NCBI RefSeq assembly: GCF_036325985.1
Contig: NZ_JAUHLI010000017.1
Span: forward strand, 14,367-78,366
DNA length: 64,000 nt
Direction of reading: 5' to 3'
Origin: Alkalimonas cellulosilytica
Lineage (GTDB): Bacteria; Pseudomonadota; Gammaproteobacteria; Enterobacterales; Alteromonadaceae
Part shown: one piece after another, positions 33,601 to 41,765 of the stretch
Layout of the letters: each line of letters begins with the position of its first letter
How positions within the stretch are numbered: position 1 is the stretch's first letter
Made by a program: the position numbers and the translations under genes
The notes under the pieces: model-generated
The model's database searches: none
Seen by the model: only the letters and a program-made list of their open reading frames with translations
What the model was told of the DNA's origin: nothing

Positions 33601-34357
33601 CGAAATCCTGCTGCAAGCGGTCCAGTCGCATCGATTGGCGCATTTGCTGGATCCAGTCCCGCGCCTTGGTGTTTTTTACCTTGGTGGTCGGCAGGGTGAC
33701 GCCATCTTCTTCAAAAATAGCTGCCAGCATCGCTTTTAGGGTGTCCATCTTGCCTTCTTTGGCATGGACGGCGCTGACCAGTTTTTCGATATGACGCAGC
33801 TTATGACCACTGGCGACCAGGCTAAAACTGGCGGCCAACCGGCGCAGTTTGATACTGTCGGCATTGTTACCACGCAGCGCAGCGGCATCGTTCTGGATAA
33901 TGCTGCGGTACTCGCTGGTGGCGCTTATTTTGGCGGACACCTGCACATCGGGCCGGGCGCGCATGGCGCTGGCCCAGTCGTTGTAGCTCAGAGCTTTGAC
34001 ACCGTCATCGCTTTGCTGCAGGTAGAAGTCACTCTGATAGGGCGCGCCGACAAAGCGGTACTCGACGCCGCCATCGCTTTTTTTGGTCAGCACCACCTGG
34101 CAGATCTCGCCATTGTCGCGCTGGTATTCGTACACCAGGTAGCTGTTGGAATACGGCAGGTAGAATTCATCAAACTTTTTGCGGGTTTTGGGCACCACCC
34201 GGTTTGGCTGCTCGCCATAAAATACCGGTACCAGCCGCTGCAGGGTGGTTTTACCCGAGGCATTGGTACCGCAAATATTGGTGTGCTGATCAAGCTGCAA
34301 TTCCACCACTCCAGGCAGGTGGGTGTGGATCAGCACAATACGAAGTAATTGAGACAT
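30692..34357 (-). CDS. SMC-like coiled-coil ATPase, DUF3584 type (condensin-like)
   Basis: A 1221-residue ATPase, first gene of a three-gene operon. Walker A is GTNASGKT at residues 30-37, and a YLP motif follows (EFYLPYSNSYL near 67). GKT and YLP are the two motifs I recall for DUF3584. Residues about 240-550 and 610-1010 are very long, glutamine-rich coiled coils, split by a short hinge-like region (HFLRLHYNGWEQKLGKVLDE ... LYGLQLDLAAID). The C-terminal head carries SSSHGMAYLILCKYLL, a divergent ABC-signature region, and Walker B IHWPIDEIGTL. With the MukE- and MukF-like partners it should form a chromosome- or plasmid-acting SMC complex. AGGA lies six bases before the ATG. Possible roles are chromosome organisation or Wadjet-like defence. 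Confidence 0.85.
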   Translation of the reverse strand: MSQLLRIVLIHTHLPGVVELQLDQHTNICGTNASGKTTLQRLVPVFYGEQPNRVVPKTRKKFDEFYLPYSNSYLVYEYQRDNGEICQVVLTKKSDGGVEYRFVGAPYQSDFYLQQSDDGVKALSYNDWASAMRARPDVQVSAKISATSEYRSIIQNDAAALRGNNADSIKLRRLAASFSLVASGHKLRHIEKLVSAVHAKEGKMDTLKAMLAAIFEEDGVTLPTTKVKNTKARDWIQQMRQSMRLDRLQQDFERLQQLALQLDGAEAQLAALLPLLEQDEQQLKQQRADAEQHVQSLRQQLQSAKEQYQQTQLEQSSQLAKVEASLHETSARLDRLQQQFDDFDSKDMPKLQRDTDALPLWRETLQELAEQYQLMVEQHGDMERQLEQRKAKLAESFNRLSEQHRAKAKQLQQQKDQTREQQDSKLAALEQAFQSRLQQQQQTFATQLSDCQSAIAVLQSQLSTSPLTEAEHDELRAAELRLEQAQQQAQQQARQLQQLQKLHQQAQQQREQADQQLEASRKAQHSAEQQLHHLQRQLSPEQGSLRHFLRLHYNGWEQKLGKVLDERLLERHDLQPHLLDLTDSLYGLQLDLAAIDTPDYAQDEAAIRHRLHSAEQQLEQANASKAAAEKALKDKYEQAELARAQLEQAEWQLTQFEQNIDYARDARNRLEAQQRELVKQRQANVRSELSARQQQLDKLQQQQQQDLAALKDDHNSQKMELKADWQAELQVFDEQMDELERQLERKREDNKSQLRELQQAFAEELSAKGIDPRRLAELRQKQEQLKTEIQHVTERQNELSAWQSFMQLDWQQLRPQLLEQETSLKQQQRSNRQALEQLKADYSQQQKQLDAQKQQHQEQMQHAEQRLTQLKPCLSKLAELHLSTVKPVSLAACADVIERLSRSNEALEQRSKLDSALKQAMEQFESMLSKDAGPEFLDRLEHEKRKLPDYAGKREQLPILSDLLRILKDAQQQLLEMGENIGGDLKKFFTVFSDINRRIALQSRRLSEAVADDLVLEGISRSEVRILSTIDELGFWQPLKHFAKLYDDWGASGKALPSEQYLNALADVVELLRADEQYSIESLLRLELHLSEGGSELVIKNDRQLLESSSHGMAYLILCKYLLAFTRLLRGDAKVSIHWPIDEIGTLAYHNVEKLFQACSSNDIVIVGAFPNPESDVLMLFQHRYLIEPSQQDPSKRQLKRIQPKVSRLAERLAQKQQEAS

Positions 34358-34459
34358 AGCGCATCCTGTCGGCAGCTTCGGCTCGCTGCCATGGGGTCAT
34401 TTTTTGTCGTGTTATAACAGCTATTATCCATGGAATAGCAGGAAATGCCAAAGAGGAAA

Positions 34460-35092
34460 TCAGCTGTTGTTGTCAATGACGGCGCTGCCTGCAGTCAGAT
34501 TGCTCAGTTGCTGGCAAAAGACGGCTTCAGCGCTTTGTGGCAGGCGGATGGTCAGGGTGACCTGGTGGCTGTAATCGCTGCTTAATAGCTCGCCCTGATG
34601 CTGGCTCAGCAGCTGCCGCACTTTGCTTTCATCGGCAAAACCAAGTTGAATACTAAGCTCGGTTTGCGGGCTTATGGTGCCAAGCTCTGCCAGATTGGCC
34701 GCTTGCGACACCGCAGCCGAATAAGCCCGCACCAGACCACCGGCACCCAGTTTAACGCCACCAAAATAACGCACCACAACTGCCAGGCAATTGCCGAGCT
34801 CACGCTCGGTCAGCACATGCAGCATCGGCCGACCAGCGGTACCGCTCGGCTCACCATCATCACTGCAGGCTTGCGCCTCGGGCTGGCGGGTATTGCCAAT
34901 ACTGTACGCCCAGCAGACATGGCTGGCATCGGGGTAGCGCTCGCGGTAGTGCTGTACCCAGTGCATGGCTTCATCGCGGTTTTCTACCGGCTGCAAGAAG
35001 GTCAGAAAGTCGCTGTTTTTTTCCGACAGCTGGTGTTCAAGCTGGGTGGCCAGGACAGTGTAAGTCTGCGCTTTGTTGGTAGCTGTATTCAT
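34460..35092 (-). CDS. yigZ: YigZ/IMPACT family protein
   Basis: A 210-residue cytoplasmic protein. The UPF0029 N-terminal domain holds the family signature YFGGVKLGAGGLVRAYSAAV, and the second domain follows (about 140-205). HVCWAYSIGNTRQPEAQACSDDGEPSGTAG is the conserved first part. Function is uncertain; the eukaryotic relative IMPACT regulates translation under stress. No strong ribosome site is seen before the ATG. It stands between the SMC operon and a DUF3083-like gene without overlap. Confidence 0.93.
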   Translation of the reverse strand: MNTATNKAQTYTVLATQLEHQLSEKNSDFLTFLQPVENRDEAMHWVQHYRERYPDASHVCWAYSIGNTRQPEAQACSDDGEPSGTAGRPMLHVLTERELGNCLAVVVRYFGGVKLGAGGLVRAYSAAVSQAANLAELGTISPQTELSIQLGFADESKVRQLLSQHQGELLSSDYSHQVTLTIRLPQSAEAVFCQQLSNLTAGSAVIDNNS

Positions 35093-35160
35093 GGCGGCGC
35101 TAGTATAACGAAAAAGAGGGCCATCGTCTGTGCCCTCTTGACTAAAGCAGGATGCCAGCC

Positions 35161-36225
35161 TTACAGCACGTAACTGATGTGCTGGAAGAATCGCACCGTC
35201 AGGTTTTGGTGGTTGCCATCAAAGCCTATGCTTTTGGCGAAGCTGCGCAGTGCGTCTTCCACCTGATTCATAAAGCGGCCATAGCCCATTTCAGTGTGGT
35301 CTTCCTTGCTTGCCACCAGCACAAAGTGCGCGCTTTCTACCAGATTATCGGCTTGCCAGAAGGTCAGGTACTGCGGCTCGGTGCAATCCGGGTTAAAGCT
35401 GATTTTTTGCAGTTCGCGGTTCTTATCGTGTTGATCCCATTTGCTGTTGCGCACCAGCGGGGTAAGGCCGTTGGCGACCATCGCCAGTCTATCGAGTTTT
35501 TTGCCGGCACAGGCTTGCTGGAATTTATCCTGCAAACTTTGGTACAGCGGGCTGAAATCCTCACTGCGTTCATGCAGCAGCTGTTGTTTCAACGCCCGGC
35601 TGAGCGGAAGCGTGACGGTGACATAGGTGATTTCACTGTGCTCGGCTGGCAGCTCGCACTGCCTGGCCTGATAGCGCGGGTACAGACCACGTAATTTGTA
35701 GCCGTAGCTTTCTTTGTGGCCTTTGGTTTTGGCAAAGAGATCGTACGACAGATGCTGGTGATCACGCAGTTTAATGGCGCGCGGTTCGGCCAGCTGCTGT
35801 TTTAATTGCGTGAGCAACTGCACCACCTTGCCATGGAAGTTGGCGGCCTGGCTGCGCAGCTCTTCGCCGGTGGCGAGAAACAGCAAGCGGATCTTCCGTG
35901 CCTGGTAGCCAGGGGTGACAAAGAGGTTTTGGCCTTCATGGTATTTGGGATTGTAGAAAAACAGAATTTGCTTCTCGGTTTGAAAAGTGTAGGACTCGGT
36001 ATGAAAACGCACCACCGGCAGCTTATCATTTGCGATTAGATGCACATTGCGCAGCTCCAGTGCATCGGCCAGATTAAACAGCTGCTGCGCCAGCCCCTGA
36101 TAGCAGTCATCCGCGCTGGCATAATGGCTGTAAAAGCCATCGTCCAGTTTGATTTCGGCCAACAGATACTGGTTGGAATGGGCATTGGTTGGAATGTAAA
36201 CGCGATGCGGGTTGTGCGATGCCAT
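35161..36225 (-). CDS. DUF3083-like protein
   Basis: A 354-residue protein with no signal peptide and no membrane helix. It starts MASHNPHRVYIPTNAHSNQYLLAEI, with AAAGGAG nine bases upstream. Features include NVHLIANDKLPVVRFHTESYTFQ and LSRALKQQLLHERSEDFSPLY. From memory it is the DUF3083 family, which seems confined to Alteromonadales and relatives; function unknown. It may share a transcript with yigZ (68 bases apart). Confidence 0.75.
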   Translation of the reverse strand: MASHNPHRVYIPTNAHSNQYLLAEIKLDDGFYSHYASADDCYQGLAQQLFNLADALELRNVHLIANDKLPVVRFHTESYTFQTEKQILFFYNPKYHEGQNLFVTPGYQARKIRLLFLATGEELRSQAANFHGKVVQLLTQLKQQLAEPRAIKLRDHQHLSYDLFAKTKGHKESYGYKLRGLYPRYQARQCELPAEHSEITYVTVTLPLSRALKQQLLHERSEDFSPLYQSLQDKFQQACAGKKLDRLAMVANGLTPLVRNSKWDQHDKNRELQKISFNPDCTEPQYLTFWQADNLVESAHFVLVASKEDHTEMGYGRFMNQVEDALRSFAKSIGFDGNHQNLTVRFFQHISYVL

Positions 36226-36326
36226 AGTGGACTCCTTTGGTGCCTGAATGCAATGGCACTGAGTCTAGACCATACTGGCAGATACTTTATTGTCCTGGAT
36301 TAAAGTTTGCTCCTGCTGCTGGCTGG

Positions 36327-38603
36327 TCAGTGCTGTTGAAGATAGCCAAGCAGCTGTTCTGCTGACATCGGTTTGGCAAAGAAGTAGCCTTGGTAGAGTT
36401 CACAGCCCATCTGCAAAAGCAGATCATGCTCATGGCCATGTTCGACCCCTTCGGCTATGGTCAGTAATTTCATGCGTTGGCCGATGGCAATAATGCTGGC
36501 AGTCATATTGCGGCAGGTTTCGTCATCAAGCATGCAATCGACAAAGCTTTTATCGATCTTCAGCTCATCCACCGGCAGTGTTCGCAGCATGCTTAATGAG
36601 GAGTAACCGGTGCCAAAGTCGTCCATGGAAATTTTGCAGCCGAGTTGCTTGATGCTGCTAAGCAGCTGACACACATGGTCATGGTCTTCAATCAGGATGC
36701 TCTCTGTCAGCTCAAGCGTGATCTGCTCAGCTACCAGTTGGTGTTGTTGGATCTGGGCAACTAATTGTGGCAAGAAGTCACTGTGCAACAGTTGGCGAAT
36801 GGATATATTCAGTGAAAGCTGAAAACGGCGTTCAAGCTGTTGCTGAACTTTGCTAATGTCGGCAAAAGCTTGCTGCAGAATAAACTGACCGAGCAGCGGC
36901 ATCTGACCACTGCTTTCAGCGACTGGCACAAACTGATCCGGTGGAATAAACCCATCGACCGGATCCTGCCAGCGAACCAGAGCTTCCACGCCGTAGAGTT
37001 GACCTTCGCGATCAATTTGCGGCTGGTACACCATAAATAAGTGCTGTTGTTCAATGGCCGTCCTCAGGCGTTGCTCGATGGCAAAGCGACGCTGATAACG
37101 CGCATCCAGTGGTTTGCTGTACAGGTAGATATTGTTTTTGGTTTTTTTTGCTTCGTACATGGCGACGTCGGCGGCCCGCACCAAATCATCCAATTGATTG
37201 GCATGGTCAGGGTAATGGGCAATGCCTATGCTGGCACCCAGCACAAAGCGTAATTTTTCTACCTGGTAAGGGCTGGACAATTGCTGGATCAGTTCGCTTG
37301 CCAGCTGCATGGCCGCCTGCTCGGAAGTGGCAGGCAGGAAAATCAGGAACTCATCACCACCGTGGCGGACAATGGCAGCGGAGTTACCGGCCTGCGCCTT
37401 AATTCTGCGACTCACTTCTTTTAGCACCGTATCCCCCAGTTCATGGCCAAAAGAGTCATTGATGGTTTTAAAGTTGTCTAAATCCAAAAACAGCAAATAA
37501 CAACCGTTAGTTACAGTACCTAGCAACTTTGCCTTGTATTGGCGAAGATAGTTACGGTTTGGTAAGCCGGTAAGCTGGTCGTGGGTGGCTTCAAACAGCA
37601 ATTCGGCCCGGCGGGAACGATCGGCCTGCGAAATGGTGCGAATCAGAAAGAACAGCAGCAACTGGCTTAGCAGAAACACCAGCAGATAGCGCCATGAGCT
37701 GTGCCAAAAGGCTTCCTGCATCACCTGATTGTGTAATTTCGAAACAGCCCATAACTGATAGTCTGGCAAATAGCGGATCACCGCCTGTATCCGGCCTTCG
37801 GGTAATAGCAGCTGAACCGTGAAGGTTTCTTCCGACACTCTGAGTTGTTGCAGATTAAAGCCGCTACTTTCGCTTAATCTGGTTTGCAATTGTTGCAACA
37901 CACTGAGATCGATCGGTGTCTCATAACGTTCTGCAGCATTCGATGCTTCGCCAGCAAAGAACTGGTAATAGCCATCTTGTTGGCGGATTAAGGCGACATT
38001 ATTCTTTTTCGGCAAGAGCAATGGTGCAACAAAGGCATTCAGTTCGCGCTTTAAAGAAACACCGAGTGCCATGATGGCGACAACTTGACCATCGGCCGAG
38101 CGAAGCGACTTTCGGACAGGAAAAGTCCAGGCATCAAAAGATTCTATGAAGTAGATTCGACCAAGCTCAAGTTTATTTGAAGCCAGAGCTCGTTCAAATT
38201 CACCATGATCTAAGGCGTAATAGCGAAGGTTACCCAGCTGGTCGATATTGCGATTGGAGCTCACCATCAGCAAATTCCCATCAGGGCGAGCTAAAGCATA
38301 AGCGGTGGCATAACGATTATTTTGCATCAGATGGTCAAGCAGCCGGGTGCCTTGTTCGACATCCAATTGGCCGTCCTGCACCAATTGCACCAATTGATCG
38401 TGGTATAAGTCGGCCAACACTTGTTGCACTGAAAGCAGCGATTGCACTGAAGATGCCAACTGCTGAACTTGCGTATGTTGTTGTTGACGATGCTCCTGCA
38501 CCACCAACAGCCAGCGCTGATGCAGGAAAAAAATCAGCAGAACACAGCTGCCGAAAAAAAGCAGTGCAAAGAGAAACCAGATGTTTTGCCGCAGTTTGGC
38601 CAA
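36327..38603 (-). CDS. Membrane GGDEF-EAL protein with extracytoplasmic Cache-like sensor
   Basis: A 758-residue protein. Membrane helices lie at about 9-28 and 303-323, enclosing a sensor of about 270 residues with a Cache-like layout (IYFIESFDAWTFPVRKSLRSADGQVVAIMALGVSL). The GGDEF domain has DQLTGLPNR at 342-350 and an intact GGDEF at 415-419; no RxxD inhibitory site precedes it. The EAL domain has EALVRW at 540-545, LELTESILIED, DDFGTGYSSL and KIDKSFV, so all catalytic motifs look intact. It could both make and degrade c-di-GMP, with phosphodiesterase activity the more usual outcome. Transcribed alone. Confidence 0.93.
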   Translation of the reverse strand: MAKLRQNIWFLFALLFFGSCVLLIFFLHQRWLLVVQEHRQQQHTQVQQLASSVQSLLSVQQVLADLYHDQLVQLVQDGQLDVEQGTRLLDHLMQNNRYATAYALARPDGNLLMVSSNRNIDQLGNLRYYALDHGEFERALASNKLELGRIYFIESFDAWTFPVRKSLRSADGQVVAIMALGVSLKRELNAFVAPLLLPKKNNVALIRQQDGYYQFFAGEASNAAERYETPIDLSVLQQLQTRLSESSGFNLQQLRVSEETFTVQLLLPEGRIQAVIRYLPDYQLWAVSKLHNQVMQEAFWHSSWRYLLVFLLSQLLLFFLIRTISQADRSRRAELLFEATHDQLTGLPNRNYLRQYKAKLLGTVTNGCYLLFLDLDNFKTINDSFGHELGDTVLKEVSRRIKAQAGNSAAIVRHGGDEFLIFLPATSEQAAMQLASELIQQLSSPYQVEKLRFVLGASIGIAHYPDHANQLDDLVRAADVAMYEAKKTKNNIYLYSKPLDARYQRRFAIEQRLRTAIEQQHLFMVYQPQIDREGQLYGVEALVRWQDPVDGFIPPDQFVPVAESSGQMPLLGQFILQQAFADISKVQQQLERRFQLSLNISIRQLLHSDFLPQLVAQIQQHQLVAEQITLELTESILIEDHDHVCQLLSSIKQLGCKISMDDFGTGYSSLSMLRTLPVDELKIDKSFVDCMLDDETCRNMTASIIAIGQRMKLLTIAEGVEHGHEHDLLLQMGCELYQGYFFAKPMSAEQLLGYLQQH

Positions 38604-38699
38604 ATCTCTTTTCCTGTCAACCAGATGAAGAGTCAGTGTAGCCTATAAAGTCGGCAGAATCGAATGCTTACCGGCACTGTTTTTGTGCTGCTCGCCCCA

Positions 38700-40772
38700 T
38701 TACTCCTTTCGATAACGGGCAAACCAGGCCAGGGTGTGCTCGATTTTGGCAATCATCCGGCTGGGGCGGTTGGATACACCATGATAAGCACCAGGTACCC
38801 GCACCATGGCGGTATCGACTTGCCGCAAGCGTAAGGCCTGATAAAACTGCTCAGTTTCGGCCATCGGGGTACGACGATCCAGCTCTCCGGTAAACAGCAG
38901 GGTGGGGGTCGTCACATTGCCCACCAGCGACAGCGGCGAGCGCTGCCAGTAATGCTCATGCTGCTCCCAGGGCATACCCGGAAACTGATTCTGAATCTGT
39001 GCCATGTAGCTATCGGCTGTCAACACCTTGCTGACCCAGTTGATCACCGGGTTGGTGGCGGCAGCTGCATTAAAGCGATCGGTTAAACCAATGGCATAAG
39101 CGGTGGCAATACCACCGGCTGAGCCGCCGGCAATAAACAGATTATTTTCATCGATAAAGCCTTTGGCAATCATCGCATCCACCCCAGACATATGATCGGT
39201 GAAATCATCGGTGGAGGCGTATTTGTTTTGCAGCAAGAGCGCAAAGCGCTCGCCATAGGAAATACTGCCCCGGTAGTTGTTGTACAGCACCACATAGCCC
39301 TCGGCGGCGTAGCGCTGCAGCTCGGCAGAAAAGTGTGGGCCATAGGGCAGGTGCGGACCACCATGAATCTCCAAAATCAGCGGGTATTTTTTGCTGGGGT
39401 CAAACCCCGGTGGTGTGATGTACCAGGCATGAATTTCTTCATCATCCAGTTTTGATCGGTAAGTAAACTCGTGCACCTTGCCCAGCTCACGCTGGCCTAA
39501 AAGGTCTTCGTTCAGTTGGGTCAGGTTACGTACCTGACCATGTTGCCAGAGCGCGACATCGGCCAGCCGCTGTGAGGAGCCTCGGGTATAAGCCAACTGG
39601 CCTTTGTCCGACAAGCTGAACATGCCACTCAAATAAGGCCGTCCGGAGTTGGCGCCGGATACATCGCTAACCAAATCGGCCATCCGGTTACGCAGTGTGA
39701 CCCGGGCAACCTTGGTGAGTCCTCGATCTTCATACTGGAACACCAGCTGTTGGTTGTCTTGCCAAACCGGGTTTTCTACCGAGCGGTCCAGCTCTTTTAA
39801 CAGGGGTTGTACCGCTTTGGTGCGCAGATCCAGCAACTGTAACTTGCTGTTGCGATAGGCAACGGCTTTATCCGGGGCAAACAAAAAAGCCAGTTGCAAA
39901 CCGTCTGGTGAGAATACCGGGTGATAGTGCTGGCCCGGCCCGGTTAGCAAAGGCTGGATACGGCTGTCTTTTAACTGCAATTGATACAAATCAGCCTGGC
40001 GTGGCTGGTATTCCCAGTCACTGCTGCGGTTGGCTGAAAACACCAGGCTTTGACTATCGGGTGACCAGGCCAAAGGGCCCTGGTGCAGGTAGGGGCCCTC
40101 AGTCAGTTGACGGGCACTGCCACCGGAGGCTGGTAGCACAAAGACCTGGCGGTAGGCAGACTCCAGCAAACCCCGGCCATCTTGCTGGTAATATGTGCGT
40201 TCAACAATCAGTGGGGGCGCGGCCCATTCAGCACCTTTGGGTGCTTTGGGTCGGTATACACTGCGGGCAAAGTAGGTTGGCTCTGCAGGGACCTCCATCA
40301 GAAAGGCCAGTTGCTGCCCATCCGGTGACCAAGCCAGCTGCTCGGGGCGGTGGGTCAGATTGCTGATTCGGGCGGTACGGCGTTGTGCCAGCCAATGCAC
40401 GTGAATTTGTGCATTGCCGCTACGGTTCGAGATGAAAGCGATGCGGTTACTGTCCGGTGCCCAGCGTGGCTGGCTGTACTGAAACTCATCATCTAGCAGC
40501 GGCCAGTGATGACCGGTGCTGGTGTCGAGGATCCACAGACGTTGCAGGGTATTGTCTTGCTGAATATTGTTGCTGTTGCGCACATACACAATGTGCTGAC
40601 CATCCGGTGATATTTGCACATCGCTGGCAAATTCCAGCTCGAAAATATCCTCGGCACTAAAGTGTGCCAACTGAGCCTCAGAGCGTGCCAGGTCGGCTTG
40701 TGCCAATGGCAGCAAGCAGCACAATAAAATAAAACCTAACCAATGGCGGGCAGAGGTTTTCATCAACAACAT
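38700..40772 (-). CDS. S9 family prolyl oligopeptidase (acylaminoacyl-peptidase-like), secreted
   Basis: A 690-residue peptidase started at ATG 40772, with CAGGAG nine bases upstream; an in-frame ATG at 40793 lies too close to that site. Signal peptide about residues 4-26 (MKTSARHWLGFILLCCLLPLAQA). The N-terminal half is a beta-propeller with TolB-like repeats (QISPDGQHIVYVRNSNN, WSPDGQQLAFL, FSPDGLQLAFL). The catalytic domain has the nucleophile in GGSAGG, EIHGGPHLPYG, FTGELDRRTP for the aspartate and PGAYHGVSNRPS for the histidine. It follows the binding lipoprotein gene by 21 bases and may be co-transcribed. Confidence 0.93.
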   Translation of the reverse strand: MLLMKTSARHWLGFILLCCLLPLAQADLARSEAQLAHFSAEDIFELEFASDVQISPDGQHIVYVRNSNNIQQDNTLQRLWILDTSTGHHWPLLDDEFQYSQPRWAPDSNRIAFISNRSGNAQIHVHWLAQRRTARISNLTHRPEQLAWSPDGQQLAFLMEVPAEPTYFARSVYRPKAPKGAEWAAPPLIVERTYYQQDGRGLLESAYRQVFVLPASGGSARQLTEGPYLHQGPLAWSPDSQSLVFSANRSSDWEYQPRQADLYQLQLKDSRIQPLLTGPGQHYHPVFSPDGLQLAFLFAPDKAVAYRNSKLQLLDLRTKAVQPLLKELDRSVENPVWQDNQQLVFQYEDRGLTKVARVTLRNRMADLVSDVSGANSGRPYLSGMFSLSDKGQLAYTRGSSQRLADVALWQHGQVRNLTQLNEDLLGQRELGKVHEFTYRSKLDDEEIHAWYITPPGFDPSKKYPLILEIHGGPHLPYGPHFSAELQRYAAEGYVVLYNNYRGSISYGERFALLLQNKYASTDDFTDHMSGVDAMIAKGFIDENNLFIAGGSAGGIATAYAIGLTDRFNAAAATNPVINWVSKVLTADSYMAQIQNQFPGMPWEQHEHYWQRSPLSLVGNVTTPTLLFTGELDRRTPMAETEQFYQALRLRQVDTAMVRVPGAYHGVSNRPSRMIAKIEHTLAWFARYRKE

Positions 40773-40793
40773 TCGCAACGACTCCTGTATCAT

Positions 40794-41681
40794 TTATTCG
40801 TGACCAAGCAATAGCTCAGCCAATTCCTGCCCCAGGTGCTGCTGCATAATCTGGCGGTAGCTGGCAGTGTGACGGTACCCCCCTTCCGCGGCAAAGAAAG
40901 CCTGCATGAACTGCGACCAGTCGCTATTGAGTGGCATTATAAAACCAAAGGTTTCATCGGTTTCAGCAGCTAGCGGGTGATCGCGCAGTGGCATACCTGC
41001 CTGACGGGCGCGCCAGTAATTGTAGGCATCAACGTAGCTGTAAAAGGCGCCGGATGCGACCAGCTCCAACAAATCCGGGTTGGATGTGACGCGCTGAATG
41101 GCAAGGCCTGGTTGATAGCTGTCACGCAGGCGGCGAATACGCACTTCATGCAAGGTACCGGAAAATGCCAGCGGTTCCAGCTCTGCAAATTGGCTGGGAA
41201 AATCTGCCCAATCCTGCAATTCAGCGACATCCTGATGGGTGATCAGGGCGGCGACATTATTCATGTAAGGTGGTGAGAATTGCAGCTCTTGTTTACGCGC
41301 CTCGGTGATGGTGACATTGCCAAGGCCAAATACACCGCCCTCTGCCTGCATCACCCGCTGATAAAAGTGCTGCCAGTTGGTCTCTTCGACAAAGTTGAGC
41401 TGCAAGCGGATACGGTGGTGGCGCTCGGCCCAACGGGCAAAGTCCCGCATAATTTCAACACTGACGCCGGTAAGCTCACCGGCAGCATTGGTGTAAGCAA
41501 AACCTTCGGCCGGTACATACAGCACTGTCAGGCTCGCCTGACCTTGTTGTTGTGCTTGCTGGAAGCTATCGCCACGGTCTTGCCCAAGCGGGCTTAATGA
41601 GACTACCGGCTCCGGAGAGCAGGCAGCCAAAAACAGGCTGAGCATGATCAGCAGGCAAGGCAGGGTGAGTTTTTGCAACAT
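40794..41681 (-). CDS. Solute-binding lipoprotein, family 3-like
   Basis: A 295-residue protein started at ATG 41681. The signal ends in a lipobox (FLAACSPEP), so it is a lipoprotein. The mature region holds FAYTNAAGELTGVSVEIMRDFARW and VFGLGNVTITEARKQELQFSPPYMNNVAALI, the family-3 solute-binding pattern. No transporter genes adjoin. It precedes the S9 peptidase on the same strand; peptide or amino-acid sensing together with peptide breakdown is a fair but unproven idea. Confidence 0.83.
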   Translation of the reverse strand: MLQKLTLPCLLIMLSLFLAACSPEPVVSLSPLGQDRGDSFQQAQQQGQASLTVLYVPAEGFAYTNAAGELTGVSVEIMRDFARWAERHHRIRLQLNFVEETNWQHFYQRVMQAEGGVFGLGNVTITEARKQELQFSPPYMNNVAALITHQDVAELQDWADFPSQFAELEPLAFSGTLHEVRIRRLRDSYQPGLAIQRVTSNPDLLELVASGAFYSYVDAYNYWRARQAGMPLRDHPLAAETDETFGFIMPLNSDWSQFMQAFFAAEGGYRHTASYRQIMQQHLGQELAELLLGHE

Positions 41682-41765
41682 AACGGATTCCAATGAGCGG
41701 TCGTGGCTGAAAGTGCCGTTATCTTGGCAAACTAGGCTGGCTCTGTCAAAACCAGTGCTTTGGTT

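Noticed and set aside
33132..34348. Long forward open frames inside the SMC gene
   Set aside because: They are antisense to a well-supported gene, rich in Cys, Ser and Trp, and arise from the glutamine/leucine-rich codons of the coiled coil.
28831..34357. Complete Wadjet (JetABCD) defence system
   Set aside because: No JetD topoisomerase/nuclease-like gene is next to the operon, and the ATPase looks like DUF3584, so it should not be called Wadjet without further evidence.
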